Below are positions 1-6,820 of a DNA stretch of 6,820 bases, one piece after another. The stretch's first letter is position 1. Every line of letters begins with the position of its first letter. The stretch is from Candidatus Eiseniibacteriota bacterium (GTDB taxonomy: Bacteria > Joyebacterota > Joyebacteria > Joyebacterales > Joyebacteraceae). Location of the stretch: contig DAOWER010000131.1 of assembly GCA_030638405.1 (NCBI GenBank), positions 1 to 6,820 of the forward strand. Reading direction: 5' to 3'. Below the pieces are notes generated by a model, which saw nothing but the letters and a program-made list of their open reading frames with translations, was not told where the DNA came from and made no database searches. The translations under genes were made by a program, and so were the position numbers.

Positions 1-27
1 ATCCGTCATGTGGTCGAAGAGTCCCAC
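1..27 (-). CDS. 5' end of a hypothetical protein (partial, runs off the left edge)
   Basis: Only nine codons are visible, reading (start)GLFDHMTD to the window edge. The chosen start is a GTG at 27-25 because a strong GGGAGG ribosome binding site lies at 42-37, nine bases upstream, on the same strand as all other genes. An in-frame ATG two codons before the edge (9-7) is too far from that site. The gene would lie about 136 nt downstream of comB, so it could belong to the same transcript or have its own promoter. The product cannot be identified from nine residues. The call rests on the ribosome site and frame only. Confidence 0.42.
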
Positions 28-163
28 GTCTCAGGTCCTCCCGCTTGTGTCGCGTTCCGTTGGTCGTCCGGCCCGGCGTCTACCCTCTTGCCGCCTGAGC
101 CCGGCGCGCGAATGTGCGCAGCGGACGGGCAGTCAGCGTACGTCCGGGGCCCTCTGGACCCGC
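28..163. other. Intergenic region after comB
   Basis: This 136-nt GC-rich gap follows the comB stop. I see no convincing -35/-10 pair and no hairpin with a U-tract. Short GC-rich inverted repeats are present, such as a 4-bp GTCC/GGAC stem around 141-158, but they are at the level expected by chance at this base composition. The only supported element is the GGGAGG ribosome binding site at 37-42 for the partial gene at the left edge. Confidence 0.5.
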
Positions 164-901
164 CTAGCGGCGGTGGCAGTTCTGCAGGGAGATTCTCCCA
201 TCCACGACGATGGGGACCGTTCCGTACTTGTCGATTCTGGAGCAGAACTCGAGGTCGCCTCCGAACCCGAGCTCCGCGAGGCGGCGCCCGTGAAAGGAAT
301 TCCTGACGACCTCGCCGACGTCACCGATCGCAAGAGCGAGTGTTCTCGCCGCGACCGCTCCGTCGTTTAGCGCGGCCGTGGCTCGCGTTCCGCTCACGAT
401 GCGGTCGACCAGATAGCCTCCGCAGACGAAATCCTCGAGCGACAACCGCCCGAGATCTCCCGCGCACAGCACCGCGACCTTCTTGGCCCGGCTCGATATG
501 ACGTGCGACACGACGGCGCTCAAGTTGAGGAAGCAGCCCAGGACGATCTCCTTTGCCGAGGCACTCCTCGTGATGGCTACCGTGCCGTTGGACGTGGAGA
601 AGATGAGCGTCTTCCCCTTGACGGTCTTGCTGGCGTACTCGAGGGGCGAGTTGCCGAGGTCGAATCCGTCGATCTGCATGCCCTCCCGCTCGCCGCCCAA
701 GAGGGTTTTCTTTCGCTCAAGGGTGGACAGGAGCTTCGTGGCGTCCTCGACGGACGCGAGGGGGATGATACGCTCGACGCCGTTCTCGCACGCCTGGACT
801 ATCGTGCTGGAAGCACGCAGAACGTCCACGGCAACGACGACCTTGCCCTTAGCTTGGGTCTCGGAGAAGTCACTTGGATGCGTATACAGGCTGAGTTCCA
901 T
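164..901 (-). CDS. comB: 2-phosphosulfolactate phosphatase family protein (ComB)
   Basis: The protein is 245 aa, close to the family's usual length, and belongs to the ComB family. Its founding member removes phosphate from 2-phosphosulfolactate to give sulfolactate in methanogen coenzyme M synthesis; many bacteria carry homologues of less certain role. Family blocks appear in order: VDVLRASST (25-33), LGGEREG (68-74), GFDLGNSP (79-86), STSNGT (102-107), CAGD (146-149), SLEDF (154-158), and the C-terminal SFHGRRL with GFGGDLEFCSRID (202-224). There is no signal peptide or membrane segment, so it is probably cytosolic. The ATG lies 2 nt after the accC stop, with a GGAG about 10 nt upstream inside accC, so translation is probably coupled to accC. 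Partner genes comA and comC are not in the window, so the family is secure but the physiological substrate is inferred. Confidence 0.9.
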   Translation of the reverse strand: MELSLYTHPSDFSETQAKGKVVVAVDVLRASSTIVQACENGVERIIPLASVEDATKLLSTLERKKTLLGGEREGMQIDGFDLGNSPLEYASKTVKGKTLIFSTSNGTVAITRSASAKEIVLGCFLNLSAVVSHVISSRAKKVAVLCAGDLGRLSLEDFVCGGYLVDRIVSGTRATAALNDGAVAARTLALAIGDVGEVVRNSFHGRRLAELGFGGDLEFCSRIDKYGTVPIVVDGRISLQNCHRR

Positions 902-903
902 GG

Positions 904-2271
<1,368 letters not shown>

Positions 2272-2278
2272 GTGTGTT

Positions 2279-2286
2279 TCACCTCC
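2279..2286 (-). promoter_or_regulatory. Strong ribosome binding site of accC
   Basis: The minus strand reads GGAGGTGA, an eight-base match to the usual anti-Shine-Dalgarno, 7 nt before the accC ATG at 2271. It fixes the accC start and lies wholly in the 30-nt accB-accC spacer. Confidence 0.9.
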
Positions 2287-2301
2287 GACACGGTCGAGTC
2301 A

Positions 2302-2766
2302 TCAGTCGGGCTCGACCATGAAGAGCGCCTGTCCGAACTCAACGGCCTGCGCGTTCTCGACCGCCACCCGAACGACGGTTCCGCTGACCTCGGACTCGAT
2401 CTCGTTGAGCAGTTTCATCGCCTCGACGATGCAGACGACCTGCCCCTTGTTCACGTGGTCGCCCTGCCGCGCGTAAGGTGGTGAATCCGGTGACGGCGCC
2501 TCGTAGAAGGTGCCGACCATCGGCGAACTGATCGGAACAAGTCCAGAGTCACGGTCCGCCGCATCGGGCGTTTCCTCGGCCCGGTCGACGGCAGGAGCGG
2601 CGGCCTCCGCAGTGGTCGGCGTCGCATGAGCGGCGACGACAGGTGCGGCCGCGGGCGGAGCCTCCTTCACGATCCTCACGGAGCGGAAGAAACCCGATAC
2701 CGTAAGCTCGCTGACGTCGCTCTCCTCCACCAGCCTGATGAGTTCTTCTATCTTCTTCTTGTCCAT
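2302..2766 (-). CDS. accB: Biotin carboxyl carrier protein of acetyl-CoA carboxylase
   Basis: The product is 154 aa, typical for AccB, which carries biotin between the AccC and carboxyltransferase active sites. The order is classical: an N-terminal helical region (1-35), a mobile Ala/Pro-rich linker (about 36-75), and a biotinyl domain (about 78-153). The biotinylation motif EAMKLLNEI is at 115-123, with K118 as the acceptor lysine. The bacterial AccB thumb is visible as GTFYEAPSPDSPPY (85-98), which separates it from most other biotinyl or lipoyl domains. A GGAGGT ribosome site at 2770-2775 sits only 3 nt before the ATG (4 nt from the GGAGG core), rather close. The gene lies 30 nt after efp and 30 nt before accC, in one transcription unit. 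Confidence 0.97.
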   Translation of the reverse strand: MDKKKIEELIRLVEESDVSELTVSGFFRSVRIVKEAPPAAAPVVAAHATPTTAEAAAPAVDRAEETPDAADRDSGLVPISSPMVGTFYEAPSPDSPPYARQGDHVNKGQVVCIVEAMKLLNEIESEVSGTVVRVAVENAQAVEFGQALFMVEPD

Positions 2767-2796
2767 CTGACCTCCAGGAGAAGCCGGAACTCACAC

Positions 2797-3354
2797 TCAG
2801 ACGCGCGAGACGTAGCTGCCCGTGCGCGTATCGATCTTGAGTCGCTCGCCCTCCTCGATGAACAGAGGGACCTGCACGACGGCTCCCGTCTCGAGGGTCG
2901 CCGGCTTAGAGCCTCCCGAGACCGTGTCTCCCTTGACCCCGGGATCCGTGGTCACGACCGTCAGCTCGACGAAGTTCGGCAGCTCGATGATGACGGGCGT
3001 GTCGCCGTCGAAGAGTATCTCGATTTCGAGCCCATCTTTGAGAAACTGCGCTTTGTCCTTCCCGATGGCCTCCGCGGTCAGGGAGAGTTGGTCGTAGTCG
3101 TCCATCTTCATGAAGTGGAACTGGTCGTCCCTGTAGAGAAACTGTGTCTTGCGACGCTCGAGTCGGACGTTCTCCACCTTCTCCCCGGCTCTCCATGTGA
3201 CCTCGAGAACGCGTCCCGTCTTCACTTCCTTGAGCTTGCTCCGCACGAAAGCGCCGCCCTTGCCGGGCTTGACGTGAAGGAACTCGGTGATCGAGAAGAG
3301 CTTGCCGTCCTTCCGGATGACCATACCGTTGTAGAAGTCGTTGCTCGTAGCCAT
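2797..3354 (-). CDS. efp: Elongation factor P
   Basis: The 185-aa length is standard for EF-P, which binds the ribosome between the P and E sites and relieves stalling at consecutive prolines. The N-terminal KOW-like domain starts MATSNDFYNGMVIRKDGKL. The loop HVKPGKGGAF (27-36) carries K32 at its tip, the position modified in lysine-type EF-Ps. A central OB domain (about 64-125) and a C-terminal OB domain follow, ending RTGSYVSRV as is typical. The start is the ATG at 3354: it gives the family N-terminus, whereas an in-frame TTG 15 codons upstream would lie at the predicted transcription start. The ribosome site is weak (GAGAGA). efp leads an operon with accB and accC, a neighbourhood seen in many bacteria. 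No EF-P-modifying enzyme gene is in the window. Confidence 0.98.
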   Translation of the reverse strand: MATSNDFYNGMVIRKDGKLFSITEFLHVKPGKGGAFVRSKLKEVKTGRVLEVTWRAGEKVENVRLERRKTQFLYRDDQFHFMKMDDYDQLSLTAEAIGKDKAQFLKDGLEIEILFDGDTPVIIELPNFVELTVVTTDPGVKGDTVSGGSKPATLETGAVVQVPLFIEEGERLKIDTRTGSYVSRV

Positions 3355-3406
3355 GTCTCTCTCATGCTGTTGGTCACAGAATCGCTGATTACACCGCAAC
3401 GCATGC

Positions 3407-3436
3407 AGGATACAATCCCGCCTTGGACCCCGTCAA
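3407..3436 (-). promoter_or_regulatory. Predicted sigma70-like promoter for efp-accB-accC-comB
   Basis: On the minus strand TTGACG (3436-3431, five of six to the -35 consensus) is followed after 18 nt by TATCCT (3412-3407, four of six to the -10). Transcription would start near 3400, giving a leader of about 45 nt before the efp ATG. The site lies between the large hairpin and efp, where an operon promoter is expected. The match could arise by chance, but its position supports it. Confidence 0.55.
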
Positions 3437-3471
3437 CACGTATGTTCCTCCCCGGCAAAGCCCGAATTCAG

Positions 3472-3516
3472 GCACGCCCCGGCGATCGTGTGTCGTTTCC
3501 GATCGCCGGGGCGTGC
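3472..3516. repeat. Perfect 17-bp inverted repeat (long GC-rich hairpin)
   Basis: The arms 3472-3488 and 3500-3516 are exact reverse complements (GCACGCCCCGGCGATCG on the plus strand), separated by an 11-nt loop. The structure lies about 94 nt beyond the stop of the small TPR gene and about 35 nt upstream of the efp -35 box. Either strand could form a very stable stem. In the minus-strand transcript the bases after the stem read CTGAATTCGGGC, so there is no U-tract as in a classical intrinsic terminator. It may be a U-less terminator, a 3'-end stabiliser, or a protein-binding site ahead of the efp promoter. The repeat is certain and its function is inferred. Confidence 0.93.
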
Positions 3517-3525
3517 AGACAGGTG

Positions 3526-3538
3526 GGGCCGTTGGCCC
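3526..3538. repeat. Small hairpin next to the long inverted repeat
   Basis: GGGCC and GGCCC form a 5-bp stem with a 3-nt loop (3531-3533). It lies 9 nt from the 17-bp inverted repeat, on the side of the small TPR gene. The minus-strand transcript would meet this hairpin first and then the large one. The pairing is plain in the sequence but short, so it could be chance in GC-rich DNA. Confidence 0.4.
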
Positions 3539-3609
3539 AAGGACCTTCCTCGTGTCAGTTCACTCTCCACAGAGACCGAAGACACGGCTCTCCGTCGGAT
3601 TCGGACGTC

Positions 3610-4269
3610 CTACACCGACGCGGGGTGCTTCCTGTATTCCTCGAGGGCTGCCTTCGCCCTCTCGTTATCGGGGTCACGTTCCAGGATGCGCTCGCATACG
3701 TCGGCCGCCTTGCCGTACAGGCCCTGCCGCGAGTAGATCTCGGCGAGCGTAAGCGTCGCTATGCTCGCTGGGCGAAGCGACGGCCCGTCGGAGTTCGTCT
3801 CCGCCGGCACGAACAGGTCTGCGAGATGCGCGAGCTCCTCGGACAGCGAACCTGCGCCCGGTCGGAGGCCGGACTCATCGGTCTTCTCAGGAGCAGCGGG
3901 CGCCGCCTCGTCGGGAGTGTCCTCCGGGGCCGTGCCCTCCACCGGTTCTTCCGCCGGTTCCGGCACGGAATCGAGGTACGCCCGGGCCTCGAGATTGTCG
4001 GAGTCGAGCGTCAGTACGTCACCGTATGCGGAGAGCGCTCCCTCCCGTCCCTCGGAGTCGACTATGGTCCTGGCGAGGACGACGCGTATGCCCACGTGGC
4101 CCGGGTGCGCCTCGACGCCGCGCCGGGCGGTCCTGAGCGCGCTATCGAGCTGTCCGCACAGCCTGTACGCCTCGGCGAGAGGCGCGAAGACCCTGGGAGA
4201 CGGGTCACGCGCCAGCTCGGACTCGAGCTCGGCGATTCGGCCAGTGAAATCGTCAGACTGAGGGGACAT
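3610..4269 (-). CDS. Small TPR-repeat protein of unknown function
   Basis: The 219-aa protein contains TPR-like helical repeats in two groups. Residues about 28-102 (from VFAPLAEAYRLCGQLDSALR) hold two to three repeats, and about 170-215 hold another with the clear pattern LAEIYSRQGLYGKAADVCER followed by RDPDNERAKAALEEY. Between them lies an acidic, Pro/Ala/Glu-rich, probably disordered linker (about 103-135). No signal peptide or membrane segment is seen, so it is probably a cytosolic adaptor. The start at 4269 gives a natural N-terminus, but I see no good ribosome binding site before it; the leader also contains a 5-bp hairpin (4290-4302). A strong promoter-like site lies upstream, and a long hairpin lies beyond the stop, so it may be a single-gene transcript. 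TPR proteins bind other proteins; the partner is unknown. Confidence 0.85.
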   Translation of the reverse strand: MSPQSDDFTGRIAELESELARDPSPRVFAPLAEAYRLCGQLDSALRTARRGVEAHPGHVGIRVVLARTIVDSEGREGALSAYGDVLTLDSDNLEARAYLDSVPEPAEEPVEGTAPEDTPDEAAPAAPEKTDESGLRPGAGSLSEELAHLADLFVPAETNSDGPSLRPASIATLTLAEIYSRQGLYGKAADVCERILERDPDNERAKAALEEYRKHPASV

Positions 4270-4334
4270 TCGCAGTGTTCCCGCGCCCGGCCGCCATGCG
4301 GCAGGAGCGCTGTTACCTGGTGGAAGGCAGAGTG

Positions 4335-4363
4335 AAGGTATCAGAGCGTGTACCGTCTGTCAA
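4335..4363 (-). promoter_or_regulatory. Predicted sigma70-like promoter for the small TPR gene
   Basis: On the minus strand a perfect TTGACA (4363-4358) is followed after exactly 17 nt by TACCTT (4340-4335), which keeps the most conserved -10 positions T1, A2 and T6. Transcription would start near 4328, giving a leader of about 58 nt. The -35 box begins 20 nt after the stop of the DUF4837-type gene, within the 114-nt gap that separates the two transcription units. No terminator is visible between that stop and this promoter, so read-through is possible. Confidence 0.6.
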
Positions 4364-4383
4364 GTTGAAAGCTCCGGCGATCA

Positions 4384-5391
4384 TCACTTGCCAGCGGAGA
4401 AAGTGTGCGCGATGGCGTCGAGGTTTCGCATGAGCGCCGTCTTGTCTTGCGCGGGCGCGAACAGGCTGACGTCCAGAAGATACACGCGTTCACTCGACGG
4501 TTCGTGGAAGCAGTAGGTTCTGAACGGTCCTCCCCCGACGAGCGTCGAGTTGCCCCACCATCCGGAGACGCGGACGGCAGGCAGCCCCAGGAAGTCGACG
4601 CGTTCGGCTTCGACCGGACGCTTCCACTCGGTGCTGTCGCCGTCGAGGTAGCGGGCGGCGAGTTCCTCACGCTTGGAGAGCGCGAACTGCTCCGACACGA
4701 ACCCGGGAGTGCCCTCCGTCCAGTAGACGAAGACTGTCCTGTCTGGCCGCGTGCGGCGGAACAGCACGAATCCGTCCCCGGCGTCGGTGGTGTAGAAGTC
4801 GTAGCCGCTGGGAGGGCATAGAGACCATCCGAATCGTTCGGACATCGCCTGTGCCATACCCGCCCCGACTGACGCCTTCCGAAGCGAGGTCGCCAGACGT
4901 GTCAGCGTTGCCGCCTCCATTTCGGCCCGGACCTGGTCTCCGTGCTCACGCAGGAAGGCCGCTACGGCGTCGGCGTCGGCACCCACGACGACCCCGACGA
5001 CCTGGCGCTTGGCCCACACGTCCTCGGTGAGCGAAAGCGCCGGGGGGGAATCCTCGCGGAGCCCCGGGAATATCTTCCGGGCCATCTCCCCCACGGACCC
5101 ACCGTCCCAGGTCCCGACGAGGAGCACGTGCCTCAAGTTCTTGAGGTCCCCGGACTCATCGAACGTCGTGAGAGTCATCTTGAATGCCGGTTCATCGAGC
5201 AGCCAACTGCACGGGGTTTCCATGGCGGCGACCACGAGTTCCACGAGTTCCGATGCGTCCTCGTCGTGGATTATCAACAGGTCGTCACTGTCGCCGACCG
5301 CCGTGACCACCGGGCCCGAGCACGAGAGCAGTCCCGCGATGGCCAGCAGGCACGCAGTTAGGCGGGCGAACCCGCCGCCGAGGCTCTTCAT
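4384..5391 (-). CDS. DUF4837-family lipoprotein
   Basis: The product is 335 aa. It begins with a lipoprotein signal: basic MKSLGGGFAR, a hydrophobic stretch, then lipobox LLSC with acylated C24. The +2 residue is Ser rather than Asp, so outer-membrane sorting is expected. The mature protein resembles DUF4837, a family of unknown function best known in Bacteroidota. Similar blocks are DVWAKRQVVGVVV mid-protein, RFGWSLCPPSGYDFYTT before a FVLFRR strand, FVYWTEG, SGWW, and the C-terminal GGPFRTYCFHEPSSERVYLL with LDAIAHTF near the end. The ATG at 5391 was chosen because it has the signal peptide and a GGAGGTGA ribosome site; longer in-frame starts would overlap the upstream gene. It starts 2 nt after that gene's stop. 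Two stops in a row (TGATGA) end it. Family assignment is from memory of its pattern. Confidence 0.78.
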   Translation of the reverse strand: MKSLGGGFARLTACLLAIAGLLSCSGPVVTAVGDSDDLLIIHDEDASELVELVVAAMETPCSWLLDEPAFKMTLTTFDESGDLKNLRHVLLVGTWDGGSVGEMARKIFPGLREDSPPALSLTEDVWAKRQVVGVVVGADADAVAAFLREHGDQVRAEMEAATLTRLATSLRKASVGAGMAQAMSERFGWSLCPPSGYDFYTTDAGDGFVLFRRTRPDRTVFVYWTEGTPGFVSEQFALSKREELAARYLDGDSTEWKRPVEAERVDFLGLPAVRVSGWWGNSTLVGGGPFRTYCFHEPSSERVYLLDVSLFAPAQDKTALMRNLDAIAHTFSAGK

Positions 5392-5393
5392 CC

Positions 5394-5401
5394 TCACCTC
5401 C
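5394..5401 (-). promoter_or_regulatory. Ribosome binding site of the DUF4837-type gene, containing the upstream stop codon
   Basis: The minus strand reads GGAGGTGA, a full-length Shine-Dalgarno match whose last three bases are the TGA stop of the LolB/DUF4292-like gene. The ATG follows 2 nt later, with the GGAGG core 5 nt from it. Ribosomes terminating upstream would sit on this site, so the two lipoproteins are probably translated in a coupled way. Confidence 0.85.
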
Positions 5402-6197
5402 AGACGCTGAGATCCTTCCAGTCGACCTCGAGCACGCCCGGCGGGATCCCGAGATCGTACGCGTCGCGATCGACCGACTCGGCTCCGCGCAACGTGTCGT
5501 AGCGAATCGTGATCCCTATCTCGCGGCTCTCCCCCTCCAGTGCCACGAGTTCCACCGTCCGCGGTGCGGACGTCCCGGGCTTCCACCCGTGGCCCGCGTA
5601 GGACAGACGGAGGTTCCCATCCGTGCCATCGCGGTCCAGTTCGATCTCCGTGATGACCGACCGATTCTCGTCAATCTTCACTCGGATACGCGAAGTTCCC
5701 GCGAGTCCTTCGAGAGTGAGGAGGTCGCCCCTGCGCGTGGCGGTGACGTCGGTCATCCTTGTGATGAAAGAGGCATCCGGCAGCCCGAGGATTAGCGACG
5801 CCGGGTCGAGCCAGTCATCGTATCCGGCGACATCCGAGATACACCCCGTCACCACCAGCAGCCGCGCAGGGAAGTAGAGGCGGGCGCAATCCCCTTCCAC
5901 GAGAGCGAGCGCCGTCAGCGAAGCGCCCATCGTCCCGATCGCCGGCCTGAGGTCCGCCCTGAGCCATCCCGGACGCTCGTAGATGATGGCGAACGCCACC
6001 TTGAGGGTCCTTCCTGAGACGCTTATCTCCCCGTCTCCGGTTCCCCTGTAGCTCTCGGCGCCGGGAGCCGCGGTGTTGATGGTATCCACGAGCCTCGCAA
6101 GCTCGGACGGCCCCACCGGCTCGGCGACGTGCGGCGCCCGTGCGCAGCCCGAGAGCAGCGCGAACACCCCGGCGGCAAGGATTATGAGTCGCCTCAC
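5394..6197 (-). CDS. LolB/DUF4292-like outer membrane lipoprotein
   Basis: The product is 267 aa. MRRLIILAAGVFALLSGC is a lipoprotein signal with lipobox LSGC and acylated C18; the +2 residue is Ala, so outer-membrane sorting is expected. The mature part looks beta-rich. It has the layout of LolA/LolB-fold proteins: an early strand around FAIIYERPGWLRADLRP, a mid-protein LYFPARLLVV region, DPASLILGLP, a DLLTLEG strand, and a late IRVKIDENRSVITEIELDRDG. LolB inserts lipoproteins into the outer membrane; whether this protein does so is inference, helped by the adjacent TPR gene, an order also found at lolB in Pseudomonas. The start is a GTG overlapping the TPR stop by 4 nt (GTGA), with GGAGGG 5 nt upstream. 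Near the C-terminus IPPGV contains a PPG motif, a known EF-P-dependent stall type. A generic LolA-like lipoprotein is the main alternative. Confidence 0.66.
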   Translation of the reverse strand: MRRLIILAAGVFALLSGCARAPHVAEPVGPSELARLVDTINTAAPGAESYRGTGDGEISVSGRTLKVAFAIIYERPGWLRADLRPAIGTMGASLTALALVEGDCARLYFPARLLVVTGCISDVAGYDDWLDPASLILGLPDASFITRMTDVTATRRGDLLTLEGLAGTSRIRVKIDENRSVITEIELDRDGTDGNLRLSYAGHGWKPGTSAPRTVELVALEGESREIGITIRYDTLRGAESVDRDAYDLGIPPGVLEVDWKDLSVWR

Positions 6198-6820
6198 GGC
6201 GTCCCTCCGTTCGTGGACTCGCGCAGATTGGCCGGCACCTCAGCGCCGGTCCCCTCGATGCGCTCGATCGTGGGGCCTCTTCCGGGTGACAGCTCGAGCG
6301 CCCTCGTCCAGATGGTCACGGCCTCGTCAGCAAGTCCGAGCCCGAGCAGGACGTCGCCCAGGTGTTCCAGCATCACGGGGTTGTCGCCGCCCAGCTCGAT
6401 CGCCAGATCGAGCTCGCGTCGAGCCTCCTCCATGTTGCCCAGCCTGAAGTGAGCCCAGCCGAGCGTGTCGCGCAGAAGGGGATTGTCCTCTTCCAGCTCG
6501 ACGGCACGCATGGCGTAACTCAGAGCGTGATCGAGGTCACGATTCTCGTCCGCCAGTGTGTAGGCGATGAAATTGAGCGCGATGACCGAGTTCTCATCTA
6601 TTTCAAGCAGCTTCTCGTATGCATCGATGGCGCCGTCGAAGTCCCCGGCGCCGTAGTACGTGGCACCGCGCGCCCGCAGGATGGCCCCGGTGTCTCCGAA
6701 CCTCGCGGTCGCCTCGTCGAGGATCGCGTGTGCTCGAGTCGACTCGCCCATCATCGAGTAGCCGGCCGCCAGCGAGATGAGCTCGGGTTCCATCGCCTCG
6801 TACCTCACGTGGATCCACTC
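6194..6820 (-). CDS. TPR-repeat protein, C-terminal part (N-terminus beyond the right edge)
   Basis: The frame is open to the window edge (reading EWIHVRYEAM at the edge), so this is the last 208 residues of a longer protein; a GTG at 6808 is probably an internal valine. About five tandem TPRs can be followed, for example AILRARGATYYGAGDFDGA, then LRDTLGWAHFRLGNMEEA, then MLEHLGDVLLGLGLADEA. The NFIAYTLADENRDLDHAL segment followed by TLGWAHFRLG is typical of the C-terminal half of large bacterial TPR proteins, some of which neighbour lolB in gamma-proteobacteria. After the last repeat a short tail follows (about 30 residues). The stop overlaps the GTG start of the lipoprotein gene, implying a shared operon. 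Function is probably scaffold or chaperone-like, in the periplasm or envelope; whether it has a signal peptide cannot be seen. Confidence 0.9.
   Translation of the reverse strand, partial: EWIHVRYEAMEPELISLAAGYSMMGESTRAHAILDEATARFGDTGAILRARGATYYGAGDFDGAIDAYEKLLEIDENSVIALNFIAYTLADENRDLDHALSYAMRAVELEEDNPLLRDTLGWAHFRLGNMEEARRELDLAIELGGDNPVMLEHLGDVLLGLGLADEAVTIWTRALELSPGRGPTIERIEGTGAEVPANLRESTNGGTP
6203..6208 (-). promoter_or_regulatory. Ribosome binding site deciding the GTG start of the LolB/DUF4292-like gene
   Basis: The minus strand reads GGAGGG 5 nt before the GTG at 6197. It lies inside the 3' end of the TPR gene. Together with the GTGA stop-start overlap it supports the GTG as the real start and indicates translational coupling. 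Confidence 0.8.

Noticed and set aside
28..163. Possible promoter or terminator between comB and the left-edge gene
   Set aside because: The best -35-like match is four of six with no acceptable -10 partner, and the GC-rich stems are only about 4 bp.
3355..3399. Upstream TTG start for efp, adding 15 residues
   Set aside because: The extension is absent from EF-P's usual N-terminus, and the TTG lies at the predicted transcription start, leaving no leader for a ribosome site.
3551..3586. Inverted repeat CGTGTC/GACACG in the gap after the small TPR gene
   Set aside because: It has a 6-bp stem with a 24-nt loop and no U-tract, which is expected by chance.
4253..4297. Fourteen-residue leader frame overlapping the small TPR start
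   Set aside because: It has no ribosome binding site and no leader-peptide signature such as a run of one amino acid; it is short enough to be chance.
2626..4335. Plus-strand open frame of 569 codons across efp, the efp promoter gap and the small TPR gene
   Set aside because: It crosses two real genes and the gap with the perfect hairpin on the opposite strand, and it has the Arg-rich composition of an antisense shadow. I see no domain.
5392..5586. N-terminal extension of the DUF4837-type gene by 65 codons
   Set aside because: It overlaps the upstream lipoprotein gene in another frame, is Arg/Gly-rich, and would bury the clear lipoprotein signal peptide and ribosome site at 5391.

Overview
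The window is GC-rich bacterial chromosome with every supported gene on the minus strand, so transcription runs from the right end to the left. It looks like ordinary core genome: there are no mobile elements, tRNA or rRNA genes, or CRISPR arrays. Two lipoprotein genes imply an outer membrane. The DUF4837-type lipoprotein, the high GC and the efp-accB-accC order suggest a GC-rich Gram-negative lineage, perhaps in or near the FCB group (Bacteroidota, Gemmatimonadota and related candidate phyla). That placement is an inference, not something the sequence proves.

Layout in transcription order. (1) Right block, 6820 to 4384: the C-terminal part of a TPR-repeat protein, then a LolB/DUF4292-like lipoprotein whose GTG start overlaps the TPR stop (GTGA), then a DUF4837-type lipoprotein starting 2 nt after the previous stop. 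These three are tightly coupled and probably form an envelope-biogenesis or lipoprotein-handling module. (2) A 114-nt gap with a good sigma70-like promoter (perfect TTGACA), then a second, small TPR protein (4269 to 3610). (3) A 255-nt gap holding a perfect 17-bp inverted repeat and a second sigma70-like promoter. (4) The efp-accB-accC-comB operon, 3354 to 164: elongation factor P, the biotin carboxyl carrier protein and biotin carboxylase of acetyl-CoA carboxylase, and a 2-phosphosulfolactate phosphatase-family protein. Spacings are 30, 30 and 2 nt. (5) A 136-nt gap, then the likely first nine codons of another gene running off the left edge, with a GTG start and a good ribosome binding site.

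The operon in (4) joins translation (EF-P) and fatty-acid synthesis (AccBC), a pairing known from many bacteria. The less expected member is comB, placed 2 nt after accC. The block in (1) is functionally the least characterised, and its TPR-lipoprotein order recalls the TPR gene next to lolB in Pseudomonas. I see no clearly new system. The points most worth following are the TPR/lipoprotein cassette, the long hairpin without a U-tract, the comB coupling, and an A9 run at the 3' end of accC.
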